Program-made: the position numbers and the translations under genes
Assembly (NCBI GenBank): GCA_004794785.1
Contig: SJOL01004592.1
Coordinates: 1 to 64,000 of the forward strand
Direction of reading: 5' to 3'
Origin: Opisthorchis felineus
Lineage: Eukaryota; Platyhelminthes; Trematoda; Opisthorchiida; Opisthorchiidae
DNA: 64,000 nucleotides
Notes under the pieces: generated by a model
The model's input: the letters and a program-made list of their open reading frames with translations, nothing else
What the model was told of the DNA's origin: nothing
Databases searched by the model: none
Shown here: piece by piece, positions 14,237 through 28,263 of the stretch
Numbering within the stretch: position 1 is the first letter of the stretch
Layout of the letters: every line of letters starts with the position of its first letter

Positions 14237-17200
14237 ACGTCCATCAAAAAAACTTTCATCCAATAATCTACATTAGTTTATTTTTTAAATGGAGCAACAC
14301 CCTTGCAAAAAACTTCAGCCTCGATACCGATCATGTGCCCCAAGTGCGTCATCACAAACCATGATGAGCTGTTCGAAAAATGTTATCCTCTTTTCAATTA
14401 TCTGTTGTTTCAGTGAGTACCCTGGGGAACGTTCGAAATAGGTCTCGGATCTTTAATTAGGCTCGCTAGCAGCGATTGGCCAGAGAGAAATGCTTAAAAC
14501 TAATTCGTTTAACTTAGGAAAGCAACAATTCTAGTTTAACTGACCACTTAAAGTTGCTGAAACAACAAATACGTCGTCAGATTCCAACGCTAATGGCAAG
14601 CAACAGTTTTGCTCTAGAATACGTTTCATCTGCGGAACCCAAATTCCCGATCAATTCTAGATAATTAATTCATGCCGGCTGCCGCTGGCTTCTTAAACCA
14701 AAATAAAAGCTATCAGAAACTGCGATATTTTCGTGGCCAGCATGCTTACAAAAAGGTTTTTAGCCATCTATTTACACTCATTGTGTTTATCACGCAGAAT
14801 AGACACTATTTCATAAAGGGACGTGATTATGAGGAGTATGACCGCTCAGACAACTGTAAGCAGGTGTGTGCAGTAGTTTTTAGTAAAATGATATATGTAG
14901 ATCGGAGAACAGCACCTACATAATATGTGAGGCATCTAAAAACTAACATTCAAACAAAAATGCTAGTTGGATTAGTTCCAAAATAGGCAGAGCAAAACAT
15001 CGAATCAGTTTTACTTATTGCTGGTATATATTAGATTTGGTCGAACTAAAATCGCCTACAATGCTCCCAACCTTAAATGAGTGCAACGTCCAAACCTAGT
15101 GGTCTATTTCACCTAGAGTTGCATAGCGGCTTTTGCACGCCATGAGTGCAACAGTGAAGCATAATGGGTTCCGCCTCCCACATTGTCCGTTCAGCAGAAT
15201 TACTCTGACACGTATCTGCTAGTTGCTTCACAGTAGTCATTTTCTCTTATTTCCTTATGTTGTTTGGTTTAGAGTCGTATTTTCGAGTGGAATTCAGTTC
15301 ATCTGCTACCCATTTCCACTAAACATCTACTGTTTGTCCTCAAACAAATACCCACGAATTGATAGATTTTCCAGGAACTAATAACGAGTGCACGGTTTTC
15401 CTCCTGTGACAACTCACAAAGTCGATGAAAGCTCTGGAAGACCCACCACCAATTTCATCATTCTTCAACTCTCTTTAGGTGAGCCTGCTCCCCGAATTTC
15501 CATCAATCTTATGTCATACTTTAATATCAACGCGTACTTATGTGGTGACAAACACTCACATGCAAATTAGTTCGGTTAGCGTGAGAAAGATTGTGCGGTC
15601 TTGTATTTCCCAACTGGATTTGCTTAATTTGGAACGATATTACAGATATCAATATCTTGAATATCGTTACAACTAAAACATGAGGCAGTTGTGTGCAACC
15701 CACTCAGTACAGTGATGCAGTAACCAAAGCATTCGGTTGAATCCTAATTTGGCCTCCCGTTAACACCAACTTAGTCTGTGAGTACCTGTCGCCACCTAGG
15801 TTAGCGACTTGCGCTATGTTAACTGGTGCATGGGGTTCCGATGCGGTCATGCACGTTTTCTCACAATCGTATCACCGCCGTTATCATACGTGATGACAGG
15901 CCCGTCACTGAAAAACCAGCCTGTCTAATCACAGGAGCTGATTATGAGGGCGAGGCGTGCTAGGCCAAGAGGACAGTAAAATCGTCTTTTTTGAAGAAGC
16001 GACAGGGCTCTGTAGCGCACGTCAGCCAGCAGGCCTCTCTCTAAACTTCAGTTGAGCCAGTTTTTCCTGTTCAGATTGAGGGCGGTGAAGCTCAGAGTGA
16101 TTGGCTTAGACAACATGTGTAATTTGCTCTTACAGCTGACGGGCGTGGTATTTTACGATTAGTGCCGCTGCGTATTCCTCAGACAGCATCTGCTGCCAAG
16201 CCACAGTACTTCAAGCGAAGAGCATCCGATTTTACCTAGTCTCTGTGTGTGTTCAACTGATTCAAATACAGGTTTCCCTTAGTGACCCAACATAGCCGAT
16301 AAGTATTGTGAAGCGGACATGTTCACGTTCGCTGATTGTTTGCCTCGTAGAGAACCTAAACGTTTCTAACACATATAGTCGCCATTTTATTAAGTTTCTG
16401 TCTGATATTTTGTCTCCCATCAGATTTCTGGTGAAACTTATTCACTCACTTGATAAATACGATGGCTCAAAACTGTTTGCTCAAGTACTGAAAAATACAG
16501 GACTCGGCAGAAAATAAAAGGACGGATGCTCAGTTGTTATTGCAACTGATATTCTTCTTACAAAGACCATCCCCGTATAAGAGACATTTTCGCACTCTGA
16601 AAGTCCCCCTATGGAGGACAATAATTCACCAGCACTTTGGATTATTTTACCATGTTCTATGCAAACTGTTATTGAAACATTTTGCTTATGTCTGGTGAAA
16701 TAGCTCAGTTTTCAGATGCAAAGATCAGGAATGGATTGAGGTAGTCCCCAAAAATTACCTCAACTATAATCTATACTGATGGAATGTGTATAGCAACTTT
16801 ATATGTTACTCATAATTATCCAGCCCTGATAATTTCTAATCACTACTGGACATGCCAGTGCAGTTCCTTTAACTGATTAGTAGAACCATATCTAGGTAAA
16901 TTTATATAGAATAACAATAAAACTTCATATTTCTCTGTCTAACCTCTCTTCGCAGTCAAAACTTGCTACCTTGGTGAAAAAGTGAGACCTTTGTGCATGG
17001 CTCTGTACCGATACGATCACTTTCGCCTAGAGTTTGGCTAGCCTTAACTGGTGGGATAAAGCTGTCTGGGCGAACTTGGCACAAGCTAATACCATTTTAT
17101 CGACTTTCTGTTTTAAACGAGATGGGACGATAAAATATGCTCGAAAAACGAAAGCTACTAAGGCCTGTGATGGACAGAATCACTTGGCGAGCGCATTAGC

Positions 17201-20200
17201 ATTTCGAACCAGATTAACTCGTACAGACACTTTTCACCACTATTAGTTTCATACATGCTGCAATCCCTTTGGACGCTATCTTCGCGTTCAATGGAAAAAG
17301 TATGCGGGATCATGAATAACAGTCGTCGAAATTGCTTGCTGATTTTGCGTAAACCTGATTGGAAAGTCGTCAACAAATGGATGTTACGCAGAACGGTCTA
17401 TTTCTTAGGGGGACAACCTAATGCTCAGTCTAGCGTATTAAATTACACTGGAGGTGTTGGACACTGGTCCGGAGAAATCAAAGTGGAGTTAGCCACGTCT
17501 ACAAAGTGACTCTATCGACTACGTTTTCACTGAAAAGGAAAATCGGGTGTCACACTTGTAAGTCATAGTGCAATCCCATACGACGTATATAACGTGTAAA
17601 AAGCCTGCTATCTGCGGATTCCTAAGCACTACGCAGATAAGTCCGCCATGTGTCATTTAAATCGACGTTTAAATATTTCGTTTGCTCAATCCGTATTTGG
17701 GGACGCAAACGTACACGGAAGAATAAATATTGGCTGCTTAGGAGTGGTAGATTCCTTGACCATTTTGATGGTCGGGATTTCCAATAGATAATTAAACCGA
17801 TTCTCGCAAGTCCATGTTTTTCTGTTAGTAGAGCATTTTTCTTTGGGTATTTGTCCATATTTAACACTACCCCAACGTTCTCTTCCAACTTTGACCTGCT
17901 CCTTGTTCGTGGTCACCAAGCAACAATGACGGGATTCTTCACAGCACCGACTGATTATTTGGAAAGATAAAAAGCAGAAGCATGTCACCTGAAAATGTCT
18001 CTTACGTTATTTCAGCATTGCACGCCTTCAGTTGAGAAATTTAAGCAGCTCATTGTTACTGTTGACGATATCCGCATTTTCCAATTCACCATGGCTTTTG
18101 TTAGCGTGCTGCTTTGGGATGTCAAAGTCAATCATCTTAGGCTGCTTACCATCTTGACCTCCATACAGACATTCGACGCTTTTCTGAGTAGCAGCCGCCG
18201 ACCATTCCTCAATGTCCGCATATTTTACGTACCATTAGATGTATTAGACATCTGCGCAATGCTCTGGCCTGGACTTCGGTAGCCAGTTTCACTAACTGAG
18301 CATGAGCTCTTCCCAATTTGAGGTCTACTTCATGTCTAGAAATTAGTTTACAGTGATGTCGTCTCTTCTGACTGCCTTTTCGTTTACGTCCTCTAGTGTA
18401 TTTTTATCTTCTAATAATACCCGCCTTCATGCCAACGTTGGCATGCATTCCAGCAGTGAATGAAAGCCAATGGAATTACTAGTTAAGGACTTGGCTCGCG
18501 ACCAGGGAAAATTAGACGTGCAGACGACGACCACCAAGTAAATGATCGGAAAATGTAGCAGAGGGCATGTAATAGAAAGACCATATCCTACAGTAATCGA
18601 GGTTTACTGATGCACGGATAAGGAACATGAGTCAAACACAGTTATGAGATAGAACAAGAAGAAATAATAAAACCAAAAGTCACGATTAAAACATCCTTGC
18701 ATTACCTAGGTGAGAAATGATTCGCCACAAATCGTAGCATCTGTGCGCGATATGACTAAAGAATAGGGACCGAGTAGCTAAAGTGTGAGCGGGACAAAAC
18801 TTGCTGATTCCGCCTTTATGGTGAGAGCTTTTGACGTACAATAAGGGATTTCCCAGAGGGCCTACTAAGCCTTACTAGAATTCCTTTTAGGGAGCACGAC
18901 TACGGAGAAATGTCAAAAAAGCACCTTACGGTGTAAAACGAATGACTTAAACCATTTGATCACTTCACTTACCGCTCCAACTCCACAGTTCGCTCAGTGA
19001 AAAAACCTGTAATTAGTGTGGTTTAGGGTTGATAAGATTAACGACTTTTTGTCCATCGATCGACGATTGCAGTAATAGTAACATGATGTTTTTATTTGTC
19101 CGAATCAACTGAATCACGTGTTTTCTGCATCCTTGGGGTCATTAGCATGAATGGCACTAAAACTGCCATAAAAAATGCACGTGGTACAAGGACAACACTT
19201 CAGGGCGCAGAAAACAATGTGAATCCATAATACACAGATCGCAGTAGACATTCTTTGATATGTCCATATAAGAGATGACTCCAGTAGAAATGAAGGTTAT
19301 CCCTTCAGCAGCTATCTAAAATGTATCACACATTTTGTTTGCTCTCCTCTCCTCTGTTATCTGTATGTACTTTCAAGAAAGGTGTTTACGTGAAGTAATT
19401 GAAATCAGACAGTCGCACCAGAGAGGAAGTGAATATACTTGGACTGCGTAAACAGACCATGTTTTGTTGGACCATCAAAGACAGACTGAAAACCCTACCG
19501 GATGAATGAAAGCCAACAAACATGACAGGTGATCGGTAAACAGTTCGAACTTTGTTCGAGTGCTGATCAAAACATTTCTATTCCTATGCAGTGCATACAT
19601 TTCTAAAAGAATGCAGGATCATTTTTCGTCTGCCCTGAACATTGGATTGTATGACAGGGTTATGGAATATTCTATCACCTTTGTTCTTCAGAGCCACTGG
19701 GTACTACAACAAACGACTTTTACATGATGCGGAGATAAAATTCACGACTTCTGATAAGTTAATTTCCTCCGATGCCTTCACACTGCTTTTCCTTCGGCTC
19801 AACTTTTTCAAAATTTTGTGCACACAGCCGGCCAAATGTTAGGTATTTATTTCAAGTTTTTAATCCGTCAAGTTAAATCAGGATATTTCGGGAATAAACA
19901 ACTGTGTTGCACACTTTTAATGTAGGTGCTGTCTAAGTAATAAAAATGAAGCTGGTAAATGAAATCACCGTACACTACTAACCAAACAGGGTACAAAATG
20001 GTTCTTGGTATCTTTTAGAGCCTTTCAACTTCAGAGCTCTCAGTTTAAACAAATTGCGTCACAACGCAGTATAGTTGCATTCAAAGTACTTCGTTGCTTA
20101 TAATAAGTACCTGGCTTTCATTAGCTCCAAAATCCGCCATAGAGATGATCCTTCGTATTGTCATCCTTTGCTGTAGTGTATCTGATATTGCCAATGCCTC

Positions 20201-23200
20201 GCTAAAACAACTTTGCTTGGTTGCGTAAGGGTAAGAAAGAATCAGCCAAAGATTTCCAGTTGGCGACGAAATATTTCCCGTCCGAATGCCAAGACTTGTG
20301 AGCCAACCAACAACTGGAGTGAAAAAAATTGAATAATGTTCGCATTCCAGTTGGCATTAGACTTTCTGAAGAAGCACACGTGCACAAAATCTACTCACTT
20401 GAATCACGAGAGATTTGGCACTTAGAATTTCGGGCGGATACTTCTTCGAAAAAATCAGCTTTAGGGAATATGCGGGTGAATGCTTAGCACTGAATCAATT
20501 AAAAACCATGGTTGAGCCAAAAAAAGTTACTAAGCCAGATGTCCTGCAAACTGAGACAGGAATATCAATTCAAATATCATTAGAGTCAAAGCTTTTTTCA
20601 TGGAAAAATGCATTAGGAAACCCTTAAACCTACCGTTTCAAGCAAAGGAAACCTGCAGCCATGAAGCGAAGTGCTGACTGTGATTTGTAGATCAAAATAA
20701 ATGAGAGTTTTATTAACCTGTGGACAAGCTTGTGACGCAAAGCGGGCAAACAATAATTAGAGTAATCTTCAGCACTGTCAGTCTACTTTGAATGTTGAGG
20801 TTCCACCATCAATTCAGGTTCAGAACAGGAGCAAGCCCCCTTAACCTTCGCCTCGGTGACAGCTTTTGTGGAAGCTGATCATAGCGTACAGCATACTGTT
20901 AGGTGCCCACCCAAGACAGGCACATCTTCCTCATTCACAGCGTATTGACTATTCAGATGATATGGTTCATAATCCGTCTCCATGTTGTGCTTATCCTTCG
21001 TTTTTTGCCCTATGATCTCTTGAGATCTGTCGAAAGATATTCAAACCACTTTTTCACCACCACCGAGCCTTTTCACTGATGTTATTATGAGCTTTCTATT
21101 GGAGCTAAGGTTGTGAACTTCCCTTGGATCATTGTTTAAGAACTCGAAAAAGGAGAACAAAGCTTGGATCCGTTGAACTTTGGAAGGTAGACCTATGCAG
21201 TGATCCTAAAAAGGGGCTAAAATGGCAGTGAACTGTCTGGGAGTTTTTTGCAGCCTTATCTGAAGTGTCGTATATATTTTGGTGTGCTGAAATCCGTTAC
21301 ATTGGGAACATGACGCGACCTTTGTGCAGCATGTTCGGTTTAAAAATATCGCAACCGATGAATTCAGTCAAGTACCCACTTAAGGCAAACCAAAACTAAT
21401 ATAATTATCCCAGCCCTAAACAACATCGCCATTCGCAACTCTACATTATCAAGCATCGTCGAGAGTAAGCTACTTGAGTTGGCCAGCGATTCGGCACCAC
21501 CTAACACCTCAAAAGTTTCAGTTAACCCAAGTCCTTATTGTGTAATCACTTACACAGTTACACTCAGAACCAGCTTTGCTATAAATGATAAAAAGGCGTT
21601 CGTATTGGTATCGGATTCCATAAAATTATATATTTGTCACTACTGAAATTCAGATAGTAGCAGAAGATTAGCGGTGGAGCATGCCATAATTTCAAAAAGT
21701 AAGGAATTGAAATCCCGAAAAATTCCCTGTGCGTATTACCAGTGAAATCAACCAGACGGACAACGTCATGGCTTGACGTCCTTTAGCTGGGAAACAACTG
21801 ATCAAATTTGCTTTATCCAGCGATCCAAAAGAGGTTGAAATTATAAAGGAAACGGTTAACCTCATACGCCGCGGTTCTTGTTTTGTCAACTGTTCTATGC
21901 TGGAGACAAAATGTTCCCAACTGGATTACTGAGGGATTTCTGTAACATAAAGAATCACACTTGCAAATATGAGTTGGAAAATCGCTCCTTTCAGTGTTTA
22001 CTGAATACTACTTTCTTACTGGCAGCGGGTGCCACATGTTAAATGTAAAAGCATTAGGAATCGTGCTAATCTTTCGCTTCCTATAGATATTTCACCAATG
22101 AGGCCTTTTGTGACTATACGATTATGTCTTTTTGTGTCATTGTGGACTATCGTGTTAGTCGAAGGAGACTAACTGTGCAACTCCCAGGACCCCAGCAGAT
22201 CTGCATAGTGCGACGTGACAGACAAATCTTCGGAAAAACTTCTCTGAATTTTTCTATTCTTCGTTGATTTCTAGGTGAATCTATACGATCCATTCAAAAA
22301 GTTGGTGACTTTTTGGTCAAGCGTCCGCAAATATAAGGATGAGGAAGCCGCTAGTCAGGTAGTTTGGTTGTCTTATTTTAGTTCTGTTTTTCTACAGAAA
22401 TTACTGAACAGTCAATGTCGGGAAGTGCATATCCTTGTGCTGTGTACAGGTCCGGTGACCGTACTTAGAAAAAACATGGCAGTTGCATAACTGCATGACA
22501 AAGTGTATTTGGTTTTCTCGAAAGCCTAAAAGCTATGCGGCTTGTGTTCATGAGGCAAAAATGTTTCGAAAATAACTTCGAAAAATTATGTAAATAAATG
22601 GAGTGATTAGTAACAATCGAACTGGTATGTTTTAAGTGAGTCGAATATTTTCACATTTGAACTTTTTACTAGGCCCCATTAACTCAATAGCATTCTCGAT
22701 ATTTAGCCCTGAGTTCTGATCTCAATCGAAAAGACATACATGTTCGTGCAAACCGCACATTATAATAGAATAATTTCAGGAAGAGCCTCGGTTTACTACT
22801 GCATGCCTATAAGCAGTATCATATTATAGGCACTAGTTTCCGCACCGTAACAAAGACTCACCCAATGCCTGTTGGCTTAGAGTCGGACCGTTGTTCGTAG
22901 TTGTACAGTCGAGTAAATAGTTTAACTAAGTCCGCCTTGCGAGACATCTTCGTCAAACGTGACCATAAACAGCAAAGGGGACGGAAAAACTTTCATACTT
23001 TGTCGCATTCTCACGTTTCGGACGTTACTGTTATGAAGCAAAATGATCATCCATCTCCCATCCACCAAGTGCATTCGTTTCGCTTGAATCGGAAATGGCC
23101 AAAAGACGTGTTTTTCTTATTGATTCCTGGCGTACTAGTTTATTTGGTTGTTGATCTGTTAGTCGAGCTTGGCATTTGGATTACAAACGTTTTATCACCA

Positions 23201-25029
23201 ATCGAGGTGACATCGTCAGTGCGAGGTTGAGTATAAATGGTGATGTTTTGAATGTTTCATAACAGACGGTTTAGTTGTTGAATCCACCATCTATGTTCAA
23301 AAGCTCTGGATGTAACTGACTTTAAGCGTAGCCAGAGTTTGCGAGGAATCGGGCCTACGGTAAGTAATTCGGCAAACTTAATTATGGATGGCGCTTACGT
23401 TATTCGATGTCAGTAACTCTTCTAGCCGTTTTCTGTGGATTTCAACGACTTTTTCTATGAGCTACATCGAACTACGCAGCTTAATGTTTCCAAGTAACTA
23501 GTCAGGGACTTCGGTTTTGTTCTGACTTTTCGTCCAAGGACTCTGATGCCTCAAACGTATCGTGCGCGACTAACTCATAGCCATTTATAATTATTGCTGA
23601 ACTACTCGGAGCCCATCTTTTCAGTCAAAACCGACAACGATAATAGCAAAAGTCTGAAAATTATTACATCACAACATTATACAATCAGGCTTACTGGTGA
23701 TAACTTTTCCAAAACTCAACTTTTTAGCTTCCCTTGTAAAGACTTATGCTGATAATTCTTTGTCATACGTCTAGCTCAACAATAAATTGGGAACAAGATT
23801 CGATGTTGAAAATGTCAACTGGGATAAGCCACGTTGCCAAAAATTGGAACGCGAAAATTTTCCAGACTGCGACGTTCATCACAATCTATGGTTTGGTTCT
23901 GGTGACTTTCCAGTAGAGTTATATTCTCACAGGTTTTTAATTCGCGCACACTTTTTGAACAACTATCTTATACAATACTGCACGAATTGTAAAATTTCAA
24001 CAGCTTTCCAAGGATTCAGAAGAGAAGCGTTTCACAATATTTTCGTCAGCGAGTGTCTCCAATTTAAATCAATTAAATAGATACACCTGCGAACACATAC
24101 GACCCACGACGCTGATATCCCTTAGTTCCGGAATATTATCAGCAGCCTATAGTTTATTGGCCAACGCAACAAAGGCCTGTTTCTAGTGGTCTTTTTCAGT
24201 GCCATTCGTGGGTGACAGGCTCATCGTATGGTCTAGAGAAATATCAGCAAACAGACAGCAAAATCACCCCTGCCCTCCCCAAAACCAACCGTTATCACAC
24301 GCGTGATATGCGCCTGTTTACATTCAAATTTTGTTTACCAGTATTTTTGAAGACCAATGTTTTCTCAATTGAAAAGAGCATCGGAAACCATGTTTTGTTA
24401 GGTAGATAGCATGGTGGTCTTTTAAAAAACCCGGCTGATTGAAATCAAGCTGATGAAGGCAAATTAGTCCACGGGGACAGGAGAGCATCTGCTCTTATAG
24501 CAACTTTTCAGCGCATGCGCAGGCAGCTTATTTGTTGGGCTGACCAAACGCGGTTAGGATTCACCCCGCCACCCCTCCCCCCCCCCAAAAAAAAAAAAGG
24601 TGCTTGATGTACAGTTATTGGGGACAGTGTGGTCTTATATCGCTGTGGGAATGACAGTTTAGTATCCTGAGAGTGATAGGTAAACAAGCACAGTTGTTTC
24701 CCTGAAAGATGATCTTTGAAACAAAATAGTGCTAAGAGACTGTGATCCGCTTCGTATGTTAGGAAAATCATCCAAAAAATTAGTGAAGCAAAGCGTTATC
24801 CCTGTTTCTTTTGAGCCCACTATCAACAGTTTTCGTATATTTTGTGCAGTTCAATATATGATCAGTGAACCAGTTGGCTGGCATCCAGTAAAACGTTGTT
24901 TAGTATGCTATCCAACTGATGAACTCTAGGAAGGAAAACAGCATAACCATTCCTTGTTTTACAGAAAGCGGAAGAGTATCTAAAATTGTACTTGAAGCTG
25001 GTTGTTAACCTGCTGGTAGTGTCAGGAAA
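14237..25029. other. No gene recognised
   Basis: AT-leaning DNA with scattered short frames. The frame at 22901-23230 (+) includes one hydrophobic stretch that could be a membrane segment, but neither homology nor good splice partners can be seen. A somewhat GC-richer block at 15780-16230 has no recognisable content. Confidence 0.55.
24577..24598. repeat. C10 tract followed by A12 tract
   Basis: Ten C then twelve A. With the CCCCGCCACCCCT just upstream, the minus strand is strongly G-rich. A similar C10-A-C4 block followed by A-rich DNA lies at 8739-8760. Confidence 0.9.
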
Positions 25030-25190
25030 TATGGGAATTACATTTTGTCCCGTAATCAAAGCTAAATTAAGCTGAACAGTCGAAAAGCACGGTATAACTG
25101 CTTTATCCTTATTGGGAATCATCACCAGGCCCCATCCCATGAAGATCCTTTTCAAACTAGAGTGGCTTCACTTGCAGGACGAATCTCGAT
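25030..25190. repeat. Foldback repeat, two short facing pieces
   Basis: Minus-strand GTGCTTTTCGACTGTTCAGC (near 25090-25071) matches the right arm of the inverted repeat at 31.43 kb. Plus-strand GTGGCTTCACTTGCAGGACG (near 25161-25180) matches the arm seen at 25.50 kb. The two pieces face opposite ways, like a decayed foldback. Confidence 0.4.
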
Positions 25191-25234
25191 TCATAATTCC
25201 CTTATCTCCTCAGATTACCAACAATCTATAAATA

Positions 25235-25545
25235 ACTCAGAGGAAGAATAATTTCACAAGACGAGTTAAACTTCCGTCCGAGAAGTACTCCTCGACAGAA
25301 ACCAGTCGATGGGTGACCACTTGATTTGGTCTCCGTGGTTGAAGCATGATCAGCCACTAATGGTCGAACGGTTGTGTTCAAACTACCAGTCGGGAGTTCC
25401 CGGCTTCGAAACTCGCGTAGTTTCGTAAGCTGCGCACTTCTGATGATCCCAATAAATATGAAACAACCGTACAGTGCTTCTTGGCTTTTCAGCATAAATT
25501 CGCTTCACTCACAGGACGAAACCTTAATTCAAAATTTCATGTAAG
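25235..25545 (-). repeat. Interspersed foldback repeat, copy a
   Basis: Read on the minus strand: GTTTCGTCCTGTGAGTGAAG, then ATGCTGAAAAGCCAAGAAGC, CTGTACGGTTGTTTCAT, GTTTGAACACAACCG, TTAGTGGCTGATCATG and GACGGAAGTTTAACTC. The same blocks in the same order occur on the + strand at 31000-31245. The length is about 300 bp, with no coding motif, consistent with a non-autonomous element of unknown class. Confidence 0.6.
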
Positions 25546-28263
25546 CTACGACTAATCATGGGATTTTTTACTTTTGTGTGGTAGACAATAGCAGATTAAA
25601 CAGTCGCCGTTTTTCTGTAACAAAACGGACAACTACTCCGTTACTGGTAGGCATGATGTCATTCAAAATGAAGAAAACTCTATCTTCTGATTCCCAGTCT
25701 ACTATAAACTATACGTTAGCAAAATTCTTTGTAGTCTACAGCCATATTTCATTACCCAAGTGATTTTTAAAATTTTCATTTTTTGGATTTGTTGATTCTT
25801 GACCTGATTTCGAAAAAGCTTATGGAATTTTACGCACATTCTCCAGGATGTTGATTTACCCTGGAAAGTGCTCACTTGGTTACTGAGCAGGTCATTGTAA
25901 CTGGTACATACTCCAGGTACGATGTTCTGGCTTCATGTTTCCATTAGGTGCAGCTGCCCTCGCAGAACGAAACCAAAACCACTTTACCTTTATTTTCAGG
26001 TTACTCAGAGATATGTCCGTACACGTGGCCGTATGTGTTTGATAAATCCGAAAGTCCATCTCTTCTTCAGCAAGCTAATAATGAGCGCTTCCAGGAATAT
26101 ACTTATTATTTCGGAGTGCGCATTTTCGGTTGGTGGTCTTCATACCACTTTTATACCTTATTTTCAGCTAATGAGCGAGAGCGATTTGGTTCGGTGATGA
26201 CTCATCGAGCTGCATATTCGACAGCAACAGCTGTCAAAATCTACAGAGGGACATGTCGATCTTTGCTAATAAAAACATACTGGACAGCATATGGGTAAAC
26301 CAGTGGACCTCTGAAACATATTCGTCACTCGAGGTAAGCATCCATACTGGACACGGACGCTCAGGTTCGGCCCCTAATAGTTCGAAAGTATCGTGTTTTT
26401 CTCCTAGTTGTGCTTGAATTGTCAGATCGCATCACTTGCCTTCATCTTAACGAGCAGTAAATGTTTATTCAATGGCAGTTTGCTTATGCCACATCATCCG
26501 TATACAAGATTTTTAGTTCACTATCGCTAGCGGTCACTAAACCCTTTAAACCTTTGTCTATCGTGTGTAACATAGATGTCGCACACTCTATCATGAGTTC
26601 ATTCGAGATCTATGCAGCTTTAAATGTATATGGGTAATAAAACTATGGTTGGCTTTAAGGTACTGAAGGATCTCCTTAGTAGTTACCTGGGTAGACCAGT
26701 GTCAAAAATCCGAGCGCATTATTTTTGATAAAGTCCTTTCCGTGTGAACTCTAACTTGAAGACGAGAGTTTTATATGAAGAATAGTGCAGGGGATTTTAA
26801 ATACCGATTTCAGCCATGGATTACAAAGTATCGACAGGGGTTTGATCACCCTAGCGATGTCACATGGCTTTTAAATGATCGCAAGGGTAACACACAATCA
26901 AGCGCGCAATTATGTTGTGTCCGGTCGAACCGACAGACCGGATTTCATTCCGCCGCGTCTGATTGCGATATATAAGTCTGTAAACTTACTTCTGTTGTGA
27001 CTTTCAATGTAACTTGACATGCTAAGTAGAACGTCATGGCACAAATGGGGACCAGTTCTATTCTGAGTTCGGCTGTGCTTGGAGATACACAAGAGGATCA
27101 CCCAGTGACAGATAAGTATTAGTTTTCAAATGAGATTGACTGATTCGCCCTGACAAGACGCAACTCCTCGTCCAAACTTGTCAGGTAGCTAACTCTCAGG
27201 TCGTCAGCATTGATATTCTTGCCATAGCTTTCAAAGATGAGTCCTTTTGAGGAGGATTTCGAGCTGCACACCTATGACTCTTGGTCTACCCTTAACATTG
27301 AGTGCATACTCGGAAAGCTGAGAGCAGAAAACTTCACAGCGATGAGCCATTTGCAGCAGAAAATTCCGGCACGCGTAGATTACTGATTGAGCTTCTATTA
27401 TGATGCGGCAAATCTAGCCCAGGTAACTATAGTGCTACGAACACACAGTGAAAACAAATGAACTCATTTGTTGACAGTGTGTATTATTTAAAATTCAACT
27501 TGAAGATGAGTCACTTTCTATGCTGGTAATTCATATCAGTGTGCCAGACTGAAGTCAGATATATTTAAGGTGTATTAATTTAAACAGCCTGTTTACACTG
27601 GCCATCTGTTATTGGTAGCAATCAGGCACGTGATCTGACTCCCGATCTGTTCCACTTGATGCCCACGTGACCTGCAGCCTATTCACACCCCATGCTTTCT
27701 ACTATAGATGTATGGACATGTTGCGGTAACCGTGTAAATTACATTCCTGCACAAAGGCTAAAATGGCGTCAACCGATTTTCAATTTCAGAGTTAATGGTC
27801 AGCACACACCCATAATTCGTCATGAGACCAAGCAATCTCAGTCACGTTTCACCCGGCTCCTGCAAAGCCATGTTTGCTTTTGCGTTGTTAATTTCTTTTG
27901 TACAAATGAATAAGTCCTGATCGTTTATGCCTCAGAATATTTTCAATTCTCTCATTCCCTGGGCATTGCAGATTTATGCCGCCAACAAAAGGTTGAAATA
28001 ATTCTTATTATTATTTCATCCCATTCGAAAGCGTGTCATCAATAGTTTTTTTCAGTCAGGCACAACGACCTCCAAAGGTATGTGAATACCTGTGAAAAAT
28101 AGTAACTGAAGAAAAGAAAACCAATGCTTAGTGCTCTTCCAGACGCAGTAATTGCTAGCACAGTAAAAACTTGCGAATCAAGCACAAGATGTTGAGAGTG
28201 CGGGATAAGGTGTGAAATCCCCCGCAAAAAAGTACACTGAATGTGACGTACTAGGCAAAAAGC
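25546..28263. other. No gene recognised
   Basis: The frame at 25948-26298 (+) has AG-like boundaries and protein-like composition but no known domain, and its length is within chance. The rest is unassigned. Confidence 0.5.

Noticed and set aside
25345..25385. Possible hammerhead core in the foldback repeat
   Set aside because: Both this copy and the one at 31.15 kb read CTGATCA-like and CGAAC/CAAAC-like in place of CTGATGA and CGAAAC, so the shared ancestor did not have the ribozyme core.
25948..26298. Protein-like open frame with AG at both ends of the middle part (+)
   Set aside because: No family recognised and length is within chance; a similar frame at 22901-23230 with one hydrophobic stretch was rejected for the same reason.
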